DNA of 64,000 bases, taken from contig NZ_JBMGJC010000016.1 of the NCBI RefSeq assembly GCF_048984525.1, positions 19,348 through 83,347 of the forward strand. The letters run 5' to 3'. The stretch is from Syntrophopropionicum propionicicum_A (GTDB lineage Bacteria; Bacillota; Desulfotomaculia; Desulfotomaculales; Pelotomaculaceae). The notes below the pieces were generated by a model. It saw only the letters and a program-made list of their open reading frames with translations, did no database searches and had not been told where the DNA came from. Shown piece after piece: positions 39,201 to 46,250 of this stretch. The first letter of the stretch is position 1. Each line of letters opens with the position of its first letter. Position numbers and translations under genes: made by a program.

Positions 39201-39458
39201 TTCCGTTCCATAAAGGCTGCGCTCGCGGTTGAGGCGGGGGATATAAAATTCTCGCTTTTCTTTAGGCGCTTTTTCGGTGACGAATGCAGGCGATGTAAAA
39301 ATGAAACGCAGTTCATCGATATGATCGAGTTGTTTCTTTAGCACCTGGTAGGCATATATGGAAAAACAGGCGGCAGCTATAGAAAGGCGGCATCCCTTCT
39401 CGACTGTGACAGTAAAATCATCTTTGACAGTTTTTGTGACGTTATCAAATATTTCCAT
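36234..39458 (-). CDS. SNF2-type helicase, first gene of the extended type III R-M operon
   Basis: A 1074-residue superfamily-2 translocase: Walker A ADSVGLGKTFTA (about residues 270-281), VIDESHNFR (about 355-363), LMLSATPVNNRF (about 398-409), and in the second lobe LIATDCISEGQNLQDCDYVVNYDIHWNP then IIQRFGRIDRIGS. The first 250 residues, with EYIRVF and similar, resemble PLD-like N-terminal domains that precede such helicases, but without a clear HKD pair. ATG at 39458 has AGGAGC upstream. It begins the operon helicase-DUF4391-nuclease-like-mod-res. Its exact role in restriction is unknown. Confidence 0.88.
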   Translation of the reverse strand: MEIFDNVTKTVKDDFTVTVEKGCRLSIAAACFSIYAYQVLKKQLDHIDELRFIFTSPAFVTEKAPKEKREFYIPRLNRERSLYGTEFEVKLRNELTQKVIARECADWIRKKVRFKSNTTTENMGGFLNIETGSEQITYMPLGGFTTVDIGCERGNNSYNMVNKFPAPHSLEYIRVFESVWNDKTKLQDVTEEVIDSITAAYNENSAEFLYFVALYNIFNEFLEDISEDVLPNEATGFKESKIWRMLYEFQKDAALAIINKLEKYNGCILADSVGLGKTFTALAVIKYYENRNKSVLVLCPKKLTDNWNTYKDNYINNPIAADRLRYDVLYHTDLSRNHGKSNGLDLGRLNWGNYDLIVIDESHNFRNGGEVYGDDARENRYLRLLNKVIRPGVKTKVLMLSATPVNNRFVDLRNQLALAYEGNPNLINEKLNISKSIDEIFRNAQRVFNIWSQLELRKRTTAALLKMLDFDFFEVLDSVTIARSRKHIEKYYIINEIGSFPERLKPVSLRPSLTDLDNAINYNEIYDELMKLNLAVYIPTDFIFESRRDKYVDPNVNINRAGREQGIRRLMSINLLKRLESSVYSFRLTLQRIQELIDNTIAEINKFESDGGADIEMTELSDDTDFDYDDQNTDFFTTGRKVKIDLNDMDYVTWRAELQKDSDILELLTLMVADITPEHDTKLRTLLRLISEKIEYPINENNKKVLVFSAFSDTVEYLYQNVSGFVKDKYGLNTAMITGDVDGRTTIPKFRATFNNVLTCFSPVSKDKTLLMPDSTDRIDILIATDCISEGQNLQDCDYVVNYDIHWNPVRIIQRFGRIDRIGSLNVRIQLVNFWPDLTLDDYINLKSRVETRMKISVMASSGDDDLINAEEKGDLEYRKAQLKRLQEEVVDIEDMSTGISIMDLGLNEFRLDLLDYIKNNGDLDKIPFGLHAVVQSKDDAPPGVLFVLKNINGGVNIDNQNRLHPFYMVYIADDGEVICDHLSPKEMLDKMRYLCKGKIAPLVDLCHTFNEETNDGRDMRRSSELLSEAINSIIDVKEESDIDSLFRRGGTSALNTTISGLDDFELICFLVIR

Positions 39459-39635
39459 AATACCGCTCCTTTATGGCTGTAAGATATCACTCTGATCCGG
39501 CGCCAATTCCATAATATCACTTAATTCAACGCAAAGAACGGTATACTCGTCTAACCGGTGCATATAAATCAGTGCAATTGTTCAGTTTTCACGATGTAGT
39601 AGACAACAATGAGTTTTCTATCGCGACGCTTCCTT

Positions 39636-39900
39636 TTAACTAACTGCTAATATAGATAATCGTCCAAAGCCCGTATTCTCTTTAAGATCATTCGAGCCAG
39701 CTATTTTTTGCGTTCGTATATTTACCTGAAAAGTATTGTCACGTACCACTTTTTCTTTGATTCCGTCAGGACTGAACCCTTGCAAGGCTAGTGACACCGC
39801 TTTTTTCAGTTCAAAAAAAGTAAAAGGGGCTTTTTTAAATTTTTGCGCTGTATATTTTTTCTTTCACTGTACTGCCTCTTTTTTTTACTGTTTTTTTCAT
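39636..39900 (-). pseudogene. Small basic protein gene with single frameshift
   Basis: ATG at 39900 opens MKKTVKKRGSTVKEKIYSAK, then stops after an A5 run. If one A is removed, the frame continues without a stop for 68 more codons (FKKAPFTFFELKKAVSLA ... LQGFSPDGIKEKVVRDN ... GFGRLSILAVS) to a TAA at 39636. Such a continuous, non-repetitive translation is unlikely by chance. The family is not recognised. The 177 bp between this and the helicase gene show nothing else. Confidence 0.4.
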
Positions 39901-39966
39901 TATATAACAAATATTTTTGTAAAGGTATGCTCAAGGTTCATATTTGTATCTTTATCAAATTAAGGA

Positions 39967-40007
39967 AGCCACAGGCGGGCGGAGATGGCCTGTGGCTCTT
40001 TTAGTTT
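39967..40007. terminator. Hairpin in the spacer before sce7726 gene
   Basis: Perfect 10-bp stem AGCCACAGGC/GCCTGTGGCT (39967-39976, 39988-39997) followed on the plus strand by CTTTTAGTTT. No intact plus-strand gene precedes it, so its client is unclear. Confidence 0.5.
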
Positions 40008-40083
40008 AGCATATGGGACCATGATTATTAATGTCATTTTAACAACCAGATAGGTAAAAAATTCCAGAAGGTTATATTAACTA

Positions 40084-40110
40084 TTGACATGTGTGATCCC
40101 TTATTATAAT
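40084..40110 (+). promoter_or_regulatory. Consensus-like sigma-A promoter of sce7726 gene
   Basis: TTGACA (40084-40089) and TATAAT (40105-40110), both perfect, with a slightly short 15-bp spacer. They lie 57 bp before the ATG of the sce7726-like gene. Confidence 0.6.
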
Positions 40111-40166
40111 GTAAAATTTAACAATGATCAATCATAAATTTTTAATCTGTTTTTAAGGGAAGTGAA

Positions 40167-40505
40167 ATGATGTTGTTATGTGACTGTGATATTCGCACAG
40201 CACTTAAAGACAAGCTACAAAAAGAATATGCCGGTACTCATACAATCATTGTCGATGAACTGCCAATCTGTTGGGGAGACACGAGGATAGACATTGCAAT
40301 TGTTAATTGCAGTTTAATTGGATACGAAATCAAAAGTGATAGAGATACGTTAGATCGTTTACCAAGACAGGCTGAATTATACAATAAGATATTTGATTCG
40401 ATAACGCTTGTGTGTAGTCAAAGATTAATCGCTAAAGCTAAGGACAAAATCCCTGAGTGGTGGGGCATCCAAATTCCCCATCAGAAACGTCTCGTAAATC
40501 AATGA
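40167..40505 (+). pseudogene. sce7726-family protein, C-terminally truncated
   Basis: The first about 99 residues match the sce7726 family: DIRTALKDKL, DELPICWGDTRIDIAIV, GYEIKSDRDTLDRLPRQ and IPEWWGI. This has the D ... E-x-K arrangement of a PD-(D/E)XK-like core (RIDIA, YEIKSD). The normal protein continues beyond PEWWGI; here the frame runs into unrelated sequence (the reverse complement of the beta-family gene) and stops after 13 codons. ATG at 40167 has AAGGGAAG upstream and a strong promoter. It may still be expressed as a stump. Confidence 0.7.
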
Positions 40506-40977
40506 TCAAGTCAACTTCATCAATATTAATACCTGTTTCACCAATTATATCACGAGCCTCATCAGCAGCTGCATCATCTTCATTCTCCGTTATTCGTAGT
40601 GCGATATATCTAAATAATCCGTCTGTATAGGCGTCTTGAATTGCTATTAACAAATCTGGATCTATATCAACATTAAAAATGGGGATTAGTTCCAGCCCGA
40701 GTCGGTTCGCATTTCTAAAAAGCTCCAATGCTGGATGGTCAGTACCTGTGGGTGCATCGTCAAAATCAACTGTGGAAAGATCTAAATAGAAAGGCCGCCC
40801 AACTCCCCAATCGGTGGAAGCATTATTACAGAAATCTGTAACTTTTCGGTCATCGTAATCACAATTAAAGGGAAATTCAATGATTGGTGAAATTTGGTCT
40901 TTCACTGCAGGTGTCAAATTTACAAGTGCAGCTCTTTCACCAAGTTTCCAGCGTATTACCGGGTAATAGATTGCCAT
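40438..40977 (-). pseudogene. sce7725-type 'beta family protein', N-terminal fragment
   Basis: Residues 1 to about 165 look like a beta family (sce7725) protein: IYYPVIRWKLGERAALVNL, DQISPIIEFPF and the later VDLIIDLRDVSD. The last residues come from the antisense of the sce7726 gene, so the C-terminal half (full members are roughly 350 residues) is gone. ATG at 40977 follows GAGGGG. sce7726 and sce7725 genes normally stand in the same direction next to each other; here they face each other tail to tail and share the break. Confidence 0.65.
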
Positions 40978-41289
40978 AATACATCAACCCCTCTTAATTG
41001 TTTTTTCATCCATTTAAGGTAATATTAGACACATGGAAAGTGTTTCCTCTTTTGGTGCCTTTGTTAATCTAAGAGATTTTTCTCCAACAAAAAAACCTGG
41101 ACATCTTTTATCCAGGTTAACAAACCAATGCCTGAACTCGGCAATCTTATTAGTTTATATTTTACTTTCATCTCATTCTGCTCACAATATTATATAAAGC
41201 GCTTTCTAGGTGATTCTCCAACCCCGAACCCCAACTTTTTCATGGAGACGGAGCTTGAATCGATATTGCCATTCATCTCCGCTTTTCTG
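40978..41289. other. Spacer between beta-family fragment and sbcC
   Basis: 312 bp without a gene. It contains the sbcC-side terminator (41087-41118) and, to its right, about 170 bp in which I see no signal. Confidence 0.6.
41087..41118 (-). terminator. Intrinsic terminator of the sbcDC operon
   Basis: Perfect 8-bp stem AACCTGGA/TCCAGGTT (41094-41101, 41111-41118), followed on the minus strand by seven or more T. It lies about 170 bp after the sbcC stop. Confidence 0.75.
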
Positions 41290-44200
41290 TTACACTACCC
41301 TAAACCCCGCCACACTCCCCCTGTCAGTCGGCTGTACCTCCAGCCTGGCGTCGATGCGTTCTTTTAATTCCGGTACATGGGAAATTATCCCCACCAGGCG
41401 GCCGCCTTTTTGCAGGTCAATCAGGGCCCGCATGGCAAAGTCCAGCGATTCGGGATCCAGGGTGCCGAAGCCTTCGTCCACGAAAATGGTATCCAGGTGG
41501 ATGCCGCCCGAGTAGGACTGGACCACATCGGCCAGGCCCAGGGCCAGCGACAGTGAGGCCAGGAAGGTCTCCCCGCCGGAAAGCGTGGCCACGTTCCTGG
41601 CGGCGCCGGTATAGGTGTCGAAGACCTCCAGGTCCAGGCCGCCGGCTGCGTTTCTCCGGGCCAGCTCCGTGGTGCGCTGGAGGTGGTAGCGGCCGCGGCT
41701 CATTAATTTAAGGCGTTCGGTGGCGGCTATGGTGACGTCGTCCAGCAGCGCTCCCAGCACAAAGCGCTGGAAGGTCAGGCCGTATTTGTTTCTGCCGTTG
41801 GCTACTTCGGAGATTCGCCCGAACACCAGGTATCTGTCCTCCAGGCCCTTCAGCTGACCTTCGAGTTCCTGGAGCTTCTTCAGGCTCCTGTCTCCTTCCT
41901 TTACCTGTGTCTGAAGCCGGCCTTCCTTGATTAGCAGTTGATCATGCTCTTCTTTTGTTTCAGCTGCTTCCAGGGCCAGCTTGTCCAGGTCCGGCTCGGC
42001 TAAACCCTCTGCCGCTCCGGTAGCTCGCGCCAGGCGGTCCCTGGCGGCATGGAGGCTCTCGTCAAAACCTTTGATCTCTTTTTCCGTTTTTTGAATCTCT
42101 TCCGGCGTTTTCCTGGCTTCCCGGTATTCTTTCAGGCTGTCAAAGCACGCTGACTCAAGGCGCTTTTGGAATGAACGCATTTCATTTTCCGCCAGCGTCA
42201 AGGCAGCCTGCCAGTTTGCCAAAGCTTCATTCTCTGCCGCTGCTGCCGCGGCCAGGGCCTGCTTTGCTGCATCCGCCGCTTTTTTAGCGGTTTCATAGTT
42301 TGCCATAAGCTTGTCCCTCTTTTGCCTGGCTTCCAGCCGGGCTTTGCTCAAAGCTGCCGCGTCGCGCAGGTTTTCGGGAACGGATAACTCGCGTTCACGT
42401 AAAACAGCCCGGGCCGTTTCCAGCTCCGTATAAGCTTTCTGGTATTCTTTTTTGCATACTTCTAACTGCCGGCCGGCAGCCTCTTCCCGCTCCTTCAGTT
42501 TCTTAACCGCGTCCTCAAGGGCGGAAACAGTTCCTGCCGCCTGGCGGGCCTCCGACCAGAGCCCCCTGGCTTTGCCGGCTTTAGCCTGTAAAAAAGCCAA
42601 ATCAATATGGGCGTTTTCGCCCAGTTCTTTTTCCAGGTCCTCTGTCCTGCTCTGGGCTGTTGATTTTACTGTCTTGATGTCGCTGAACTCATCCCTGGCT
42701 TTACTAAGAGCGGCCTCCAGGTCAATTACAGCCTGCCGGCGTGATTTCAGGTCCGCCTCCGAGGGCAGGCCGGCTCCGGGCGCGGCAGGATGCGGGTGGT
42801 CCGGTGAACCGCATACTGGGCACGGCTCGCCCCTGGTTAAACCGCCAGCCAGGATGGCGGCCTGCCCCTTGTTCCATTGTTCCTGCAGAACGGCCAGTTC
42901 TTCCCTGGCCGCGTTATGGCGGGCTTCGGCCTGCCGGTGTTTGTTTTCAGCCAGAGTGTATGATTTCCGGGCTGCAGCCAGGTCCCGGCGGAATTTCTCC
43001 AGGGACTGTCTTTTAGCGGCCGCCTCTTCGGCTGTCCGGCAGGCTGACTCCAGGGCTGCCGCCTGGTCTGCCGTGGTTTTCGCCTCTGCAAATGCCGCTG
43101 ATTTTTCTTCTATTGATTTGCGGACAGCGTCAAGGGAATCCTGTGCGTTCCTTTGTCTCGTTTCAGCTTCATTTACTTTCTTTTCAGCATCGCTGACCGC
43201 CTGGTTCGCCCCGGCCAGGGCGGCGACTTTTTCCGAAAGGGCGTCCAACTGGGCCACTTTGAGTCCGGCGGCCTCCCGCTCCGGCCCCTTTTCTTCCTCT
43301 TCCGCCAGTACTTTTGCCGCGTTTTCGCAGGCTGACTCTGCTTCATTTTTTACAAACTTTTTGTTTTCCAGGTGAGTTGCAGCATTATCAGCTTCCTGCT
43401 GCCTGGTCTTCAGCAGGTTTTCCGCGTCCGCCAGGCCGGCTGCCCGGTTGGCCCGCGTTAATTCAGCACGTTTTGTCTCTATTTCCCCGGCATTCTGCTC
43501 CAGTTCTTTGAGAGCTTTTTCCGCACCCTCTTTCTCTTTCAGCTTTTCCCGTACCTGCCTGCCGGCTTCTAAACGGTCCTGCGCTTCTTTCAGGGCCGCG
43601 CGGCATTTCTCAATGGTTTTTTGCACTTCTGCCTGCTGCTCCAGGTTTGCTCTGTATTGCTGTTCCAGTTCCTCCCGTGTCTCCGCTCCGGCATTCTGCA
43701 GCACCCATGTTTTTTGATGCTTCAGCTGCTCGATTTCAGCCTGGAGCTTTTTGGCCGACTCTTTTAAGGACTCTTCAATGCGGCGGTAAAATTCCGTCCG
43801 GAACAGGATCTCCATGATCGCCTGGCGCTCTTTTGAATCTGCCGTCAGCAGCCTGCGGAAATCGCCCTGGGGGAGCATTACCACCTGGCGGAACTGGCTG
43901 CTTTTAAAGCCCAGCAGCTGCTCCACGACCTCGGTGACCTTGTTCCAGCCAACCGCCAGGACGGCGCCTTCTTCAGCGTCGTCAGTGACGCCGGTCCTCT
44001 TCCACAGGGTGGCGTTGGCCGTCATGATGGTGGTCCCTTCGCCCCGCTTTTTGGGCCGCTCCTGCTCGGGGAAGCGCAGTATGCGGTATGTATCAGCCCC
44101 TATGGCAAAGTCGAAAGTGATTTCGGTAGGTTCAGTTAAGTCCGCATGGCCGCTGCGCATCTGTTCGCCCTTGCGCTCCGCGCCGCTGGTGTCCCCGTAA

Positions 44201-44355
44201 AGGGCAAAGCAGATGGCGTCGAGAATGGTGGTTTTGCCCGAGCCGGTGGGGCCGTGGATCAAAAAGAAAGTCCTTTCGCCCAGCTCGGTAAAATCTATTA
44301 CCTGCGTGCCGGCATATGGGCCGAAGGCGCTTATGGTAAGCTTAATTGGTTTCAT
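41290..44355 (-). CDS. sbcC: Exonuclease SbcC, SMC-like ATPase
   Basis: ATPase subunit of the SbcCD (Rad50-Mre11-type) nuclease that opens hairpins and processes DNA ends. The 1021-residue protein has Walker A GPTGSGKTTILDA (about residues 35-47), a long coiled coil rich in Glu, Ala, Lys and Gln on both sides of a zinc hook CPVCGSPDHPHP (about 513-524), and the C-terminal ABC signature LSGGETFLASLSLALGLA with Walker B IFVDEGFGTLD. Complete. ATG at 44355 overlaps the sbcD stop by 4 bp. The C-terminal tail is short, as usual. Confidence 0.96.
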   Translation of the reverse strand: MKPIKLTISAFGPYAGTQVIDFTELGERTFFLIHGPTGSGKTTILDAICFALYGDTSGAERKGEQMRSGHADLTEPTEITFDFAIGADTYRILRFPEQERPKKRGEGTTIMTANATLWKRTGVTDDAEEGAVLAVGWNKVTEVVEQLLGFKSSQFRQVVMLPQGDFRRLLTADSKERQAIMEILFRTEFYRRIEESLKESAKKLQAEIEQLKHQKTWVLQNAGAETREELEQQYRANLEQQAEVQKTIEKCRAALKEAQDRLEAGRQVREKLKEKEGAEKALKELEQNAGEIETKRAELTRANRAAGLADAENLLKTRQQEADNAATHLENKKFVKNEAESACENAAKVLAEEEEKGPEREAAGLKVAQLDALSEKVAALAGANQAVSDAEKKVNEAETRQRNAQDSLDAVRKSIEEKSAAFAEAKTTADQAAALESACRTAEEAAAKRQSLEKFRRDLAAARKSYTLAENKHRQAEARHNAAREELAVLQEQWNKGQAAILAGGLTRGEPCPVCGSPDHPHPAAPGAGLPSEADLKSRRQAVIDLEAALSKARDEFSDIKTVKSTAQSRTEDLEKELGENAHIDLAFLQAKAGKARGLWSEARQAAGTVSALEDAVKKLKEREEAAGRQLEVCKKEYQKAYTELETARAVLRERELSVPENLRDAAALSKARLEARQKRDKLMANYETAKKAADAAKQALAAAAAAENEALANWQAALTLAENEMRSFQKRLESACFDSLKEYREARKTPEEIQKTEKEIKGFDESLHAARDRLARATGAAEGLAEPDLDKLALEAAETKEEHDQLLIKEGRLQTQVKEGDRSLKKLQELEGQLKGLEDRYLVFGRISEVANGRNKYGLTFQRFVLGALLDDVTIAATERLKLMSRGRYHLQRTTELARRNAAGGLDLEVFDTYTGAARNVATLSGGETFLASLSLALGLADVVQSYSGGIHLDTIFVDEGFGTLDPESLDFAMRALIDLQKGGRLVGIISHVPELKERIDARLEVQPTDRGSVAGFRVV

Positions 44356-45506
44356 GACTGCGCCTCCCTCTCCTGCCGGTAGAATTTTTCCAGGGTTTCA
44401 GCAAAAGCTTTATTCTGCTCCCCGGATAGGGGTGTTCCGGTGACCTGTTCAAAAAATGAGGAGAAAAGGTCTGCTTCGTTCAGGCGCCTTTGGTCGGCGC
44501 CGGGCCCGCGCAGTTCCCCTCCCGCGGTCAAACAGGGGCGTTCCAGGTGGAGCACGTTGGGGTACACCTGGCGCAGCTTGCCGATAGCGTCCATGATGGG
44601 GCCAGTATCCCGCAGGGTGACCATAATGTAGTCGTCCCTGCTCTCCCCGTTACCAGGCCCGGCCAGGATGTCTGTAAAGTATCCCTCCAGGCGGCGCACG
44701 TCCCGGCGGGGCGTCAGGGAAATTGTTTCAATCGACGTTTTGCCGGCGCCGTCCATTTCCACCAGGGTCACACATTTCCGGCGTGACGCCTCGGAGAACG
44801 AGTATTTCAGCAATGAGCCGGCGTAGCGGACATGTTCGCATCCTACATTCTGCGGCTGGTGCAGGTGCCCCAGGGCCGCGTAATTAAAGTGCTGGAATAA
44901 GGAGGCGCTGACCGTCCCGCTGCCGCCCACGGATAGAGGCCGCTCTGATTCGCTTTCCTCGCCGCCGGCGGCAAAGGCATGGGCTAAAATCACCTTGCGG
45001 GCCTCTGCGGGGATAGGCGCGGATAAATGTTGGATCAAAGAAACCATGGCCTGCTCGTGGTTGACCGCGTCCGGCGTACAAAGCCTCTCTCTTACCAGCG
45101 GGGGCTCGGCGTAAGGAGCCGGGCAAAAATAGACCGGGCCATACTGATCATTTATAACGACCGGTTTTAGCCCGTCAGTCAACTGTCCAATAAGGTGCAG
45201 TCCCTGCCTGGCCATCAAGCGGTTGCCAAAGCCCAGCCTATCCGGGCTGTCGTGGTTGCCGGTGATTAATATGATGGGGATCTGGTAGTCCATCAGGATG
45301 CGGGAAATGGTCTCGTCCAGGAGTTTGATCGCTTCCGTGGGCGGGACGGACCGGTCGTAAATGTCTCCGGTGATTAATATCACATCCGGCCGGGAATCAC
45401 TGACTAGCTGTATAAATTGCTGCAGGACATGGTCCTGGTCAGCGGTAAGGTATATGCCGTGAAAGATGCGCCCCAGATGCCAGTCCGAGGTATGCAGGAT
45501 TCTCAT
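44352..45506 (-). CDS. sbcD: Exonuclease SbcD, Mre11-type nuclease
   Basis: Metallophosphoesterase subunit of SbcCD. The 384-residue sequence shows the di-metal motifs in order: DWHLGR (about residues 8-13), GDIYDR (about 47-52), GNHDS (about 82-86), then the capping region and a His-rich ALGHLHQPQ. Length is normal. ATG at 45506 has GGGGGG 6 nt upstream. First gene of the two-gene operon; no LexA-type operator is visible in front. Confidence 0.96.
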   Translation of the reverse strand: MRILHTSDWHLGRIFHGIYLTADQDHVLQQFIQLVSDSRPDVILITGDIYDRSVPPTEAIKLLDETISRILMDYQIPIILITGNHDSPDRLGFGNRLMARQGLHLIGQLTDGLKPVVINDQYGPVYFCPAPYAEPPLVRERLCTPDAVNHEQAMVSLIQHLSAPIPAEARKVILAHAFAAGGEESESERPLSVGGSGTVSASLFQHFNYAALGHLHQPQNVGCEHVRYAGSLLKYSFSEASRRKCVTLVEMDGAGKTSIETISLTPRRDVRRLEGYFTDILAGPGNGESRDDYIMVTLRDTGPIMDAIGKLRQVYPNVLHLERPCLTAGGELRGPGADQRRLNEADLFSSFFEQVTGTPLSGEQNKAFAETLEKFYRQEREAQS

Positions 45507-45675
45507 TTTTATCCCCCCTGGAAGTTATTTGCCTGGTTCTATAGTCAATATATCATTTAGAGCTGATCACGCTTTGTCAGCCAGAAGAAATTTCTAACAA
45601 CATTTTTCTGCGTGAATACATATTTCGATGGATTTTCCGGGTAATCCTGCATTTTATGACTGGATATACCAGACA
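45507..45675. other. sbcD upstream region
   Basis: AT-rich 169-bp spacer that should hold the sbcDC promoter on the minus strand; I see no convincing pair of promoter boxes and no gene. Confidence 0.5.
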
Positions 45676-45731
45676 GCGGAATGGGAACACCCCTTTCTCA
45701 CAGGCATTCCTGCATGCGAGGAATGTCCCCG
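45676..45731. repeat. REP-like palindromic repeat, copy 2
   Basis: Same unit as 4885-4940, with GGGAACA instead of GGGGACA in the left arm. The inner palindrome CATTCCT/AGGAATG is intact. Confidence 0.9.
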
Positions 45732-45767
45732 ATTATCGTTTAAGGGAAAATGGTGCAGTAAAAATAA

Positions 45768-45800
45768 AACTGACTCATTAACTGCTTAAGAGTCAGTTGG
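45768..45800. repeat. AACTGACTC/GAGTCAGTT hairpin
   Basis: Perfect 9-bp arms with a 12-nt loop, terminator-like, related to the hairpins at 14011-14043 and 50522-50552. No gene directly precedes it on either strand. Confidence 0.55.
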
Positions 45801-45826
45801 AACGGCGGGTTGAATCCCGCCCTACG
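45800..45826. repeat. GGCGGG...CCCGCC hairpin repeat, copy 2
   Basis: GGCGGGTTGAATCCCGCC followed by CTAC, matching 4944-4970 and 46053-46079. Confidence 0.85.
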
Positions 45827-45877
45827 GGTTGTCGGCAAAGTCCCCATGATGTTGAATCCGCTTTGCTCATTTCAATG

Positions 45878-46036
45878 GACCGTGTCAAGAGGACAGTTCT
45901 TTCTAAGAGGCTTTTTCTCTCGACCGTGTCATGAGGACAGTTCTGTTGACACGCTTTTGTCTCGAGATTTAATAATAGAAATCGTGTCAACAAAACCGTC
46001 CCCAAGACACGCTCGGCAAACCGTCCCCTAGACACG
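45878..46036. repeat. Repeats built on CGTGTCA...GGACAG and CCGTCCCC.AGACACGCTC
   Basis: ACCGTGTCA(A/T)GAGGACAGTTCT occurs at about 45880 and 45922; AAACCGTCCCC(A/T)AGACACGCTC occurs twice near 45993 and 46017. TGTTGACACG and CGTGTCAACA form an inverted repeat around 45946-45991. These are three interleaved short families rather than one array, and no CRISPR-like spacing is seen. Confidence 0.65.
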
Positions 46037-46052
46037 CTCCCACGGTGCATTG

Positions 46053-46079
46053 GAGCGGCGGGATGAATCCCGCCCTACA
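46053..46079. repeat. GGCGGG...CCCGCC hairpin repeat, copy 3
   Basis: GGCGGGATGAATCCCGCC followed by CTAC, third copy in the window. Confidence 0.85.
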
Positions 46080-46166
46080 GATAGCGGAATGGGTTACACC
46101 TCTGTGGAGTGAAAGGAACAAGTGGGACTATGCTCTGTTACTGCTTACGTTGCATGATACCAGACA

Positions 46167-46222
46167 GCGGAACGGGGACACCCCTTTCTCACAGGCATTC
46201 CTGCAGGCGAGGAATGTCCCCG
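46167..46222. repeat. REP-like palindromic repeat, copy 3
   Basis: Same unit as 4885-4940. Directly after it, part of the right arm (GCGAGGAATGTCCCC) is repeated once more at 46229-46243. Confidence 0.9.
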
Positions 46223-46250
46223 ATTCCAAGCGAGGAATGTCCCCAATCCA

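Noticed and set aside
42452..43375. 307-codon plus-strand frame opposite sbcC
   Set aside because: Ser/Ala-rich antisense of the SbcC coiled coil; no ribosome site or family motif.
45878..46036. Possible CRISPR array
   Set aside because: Repeats are few, unequal in spacing and of three types; no cas genes in the window.
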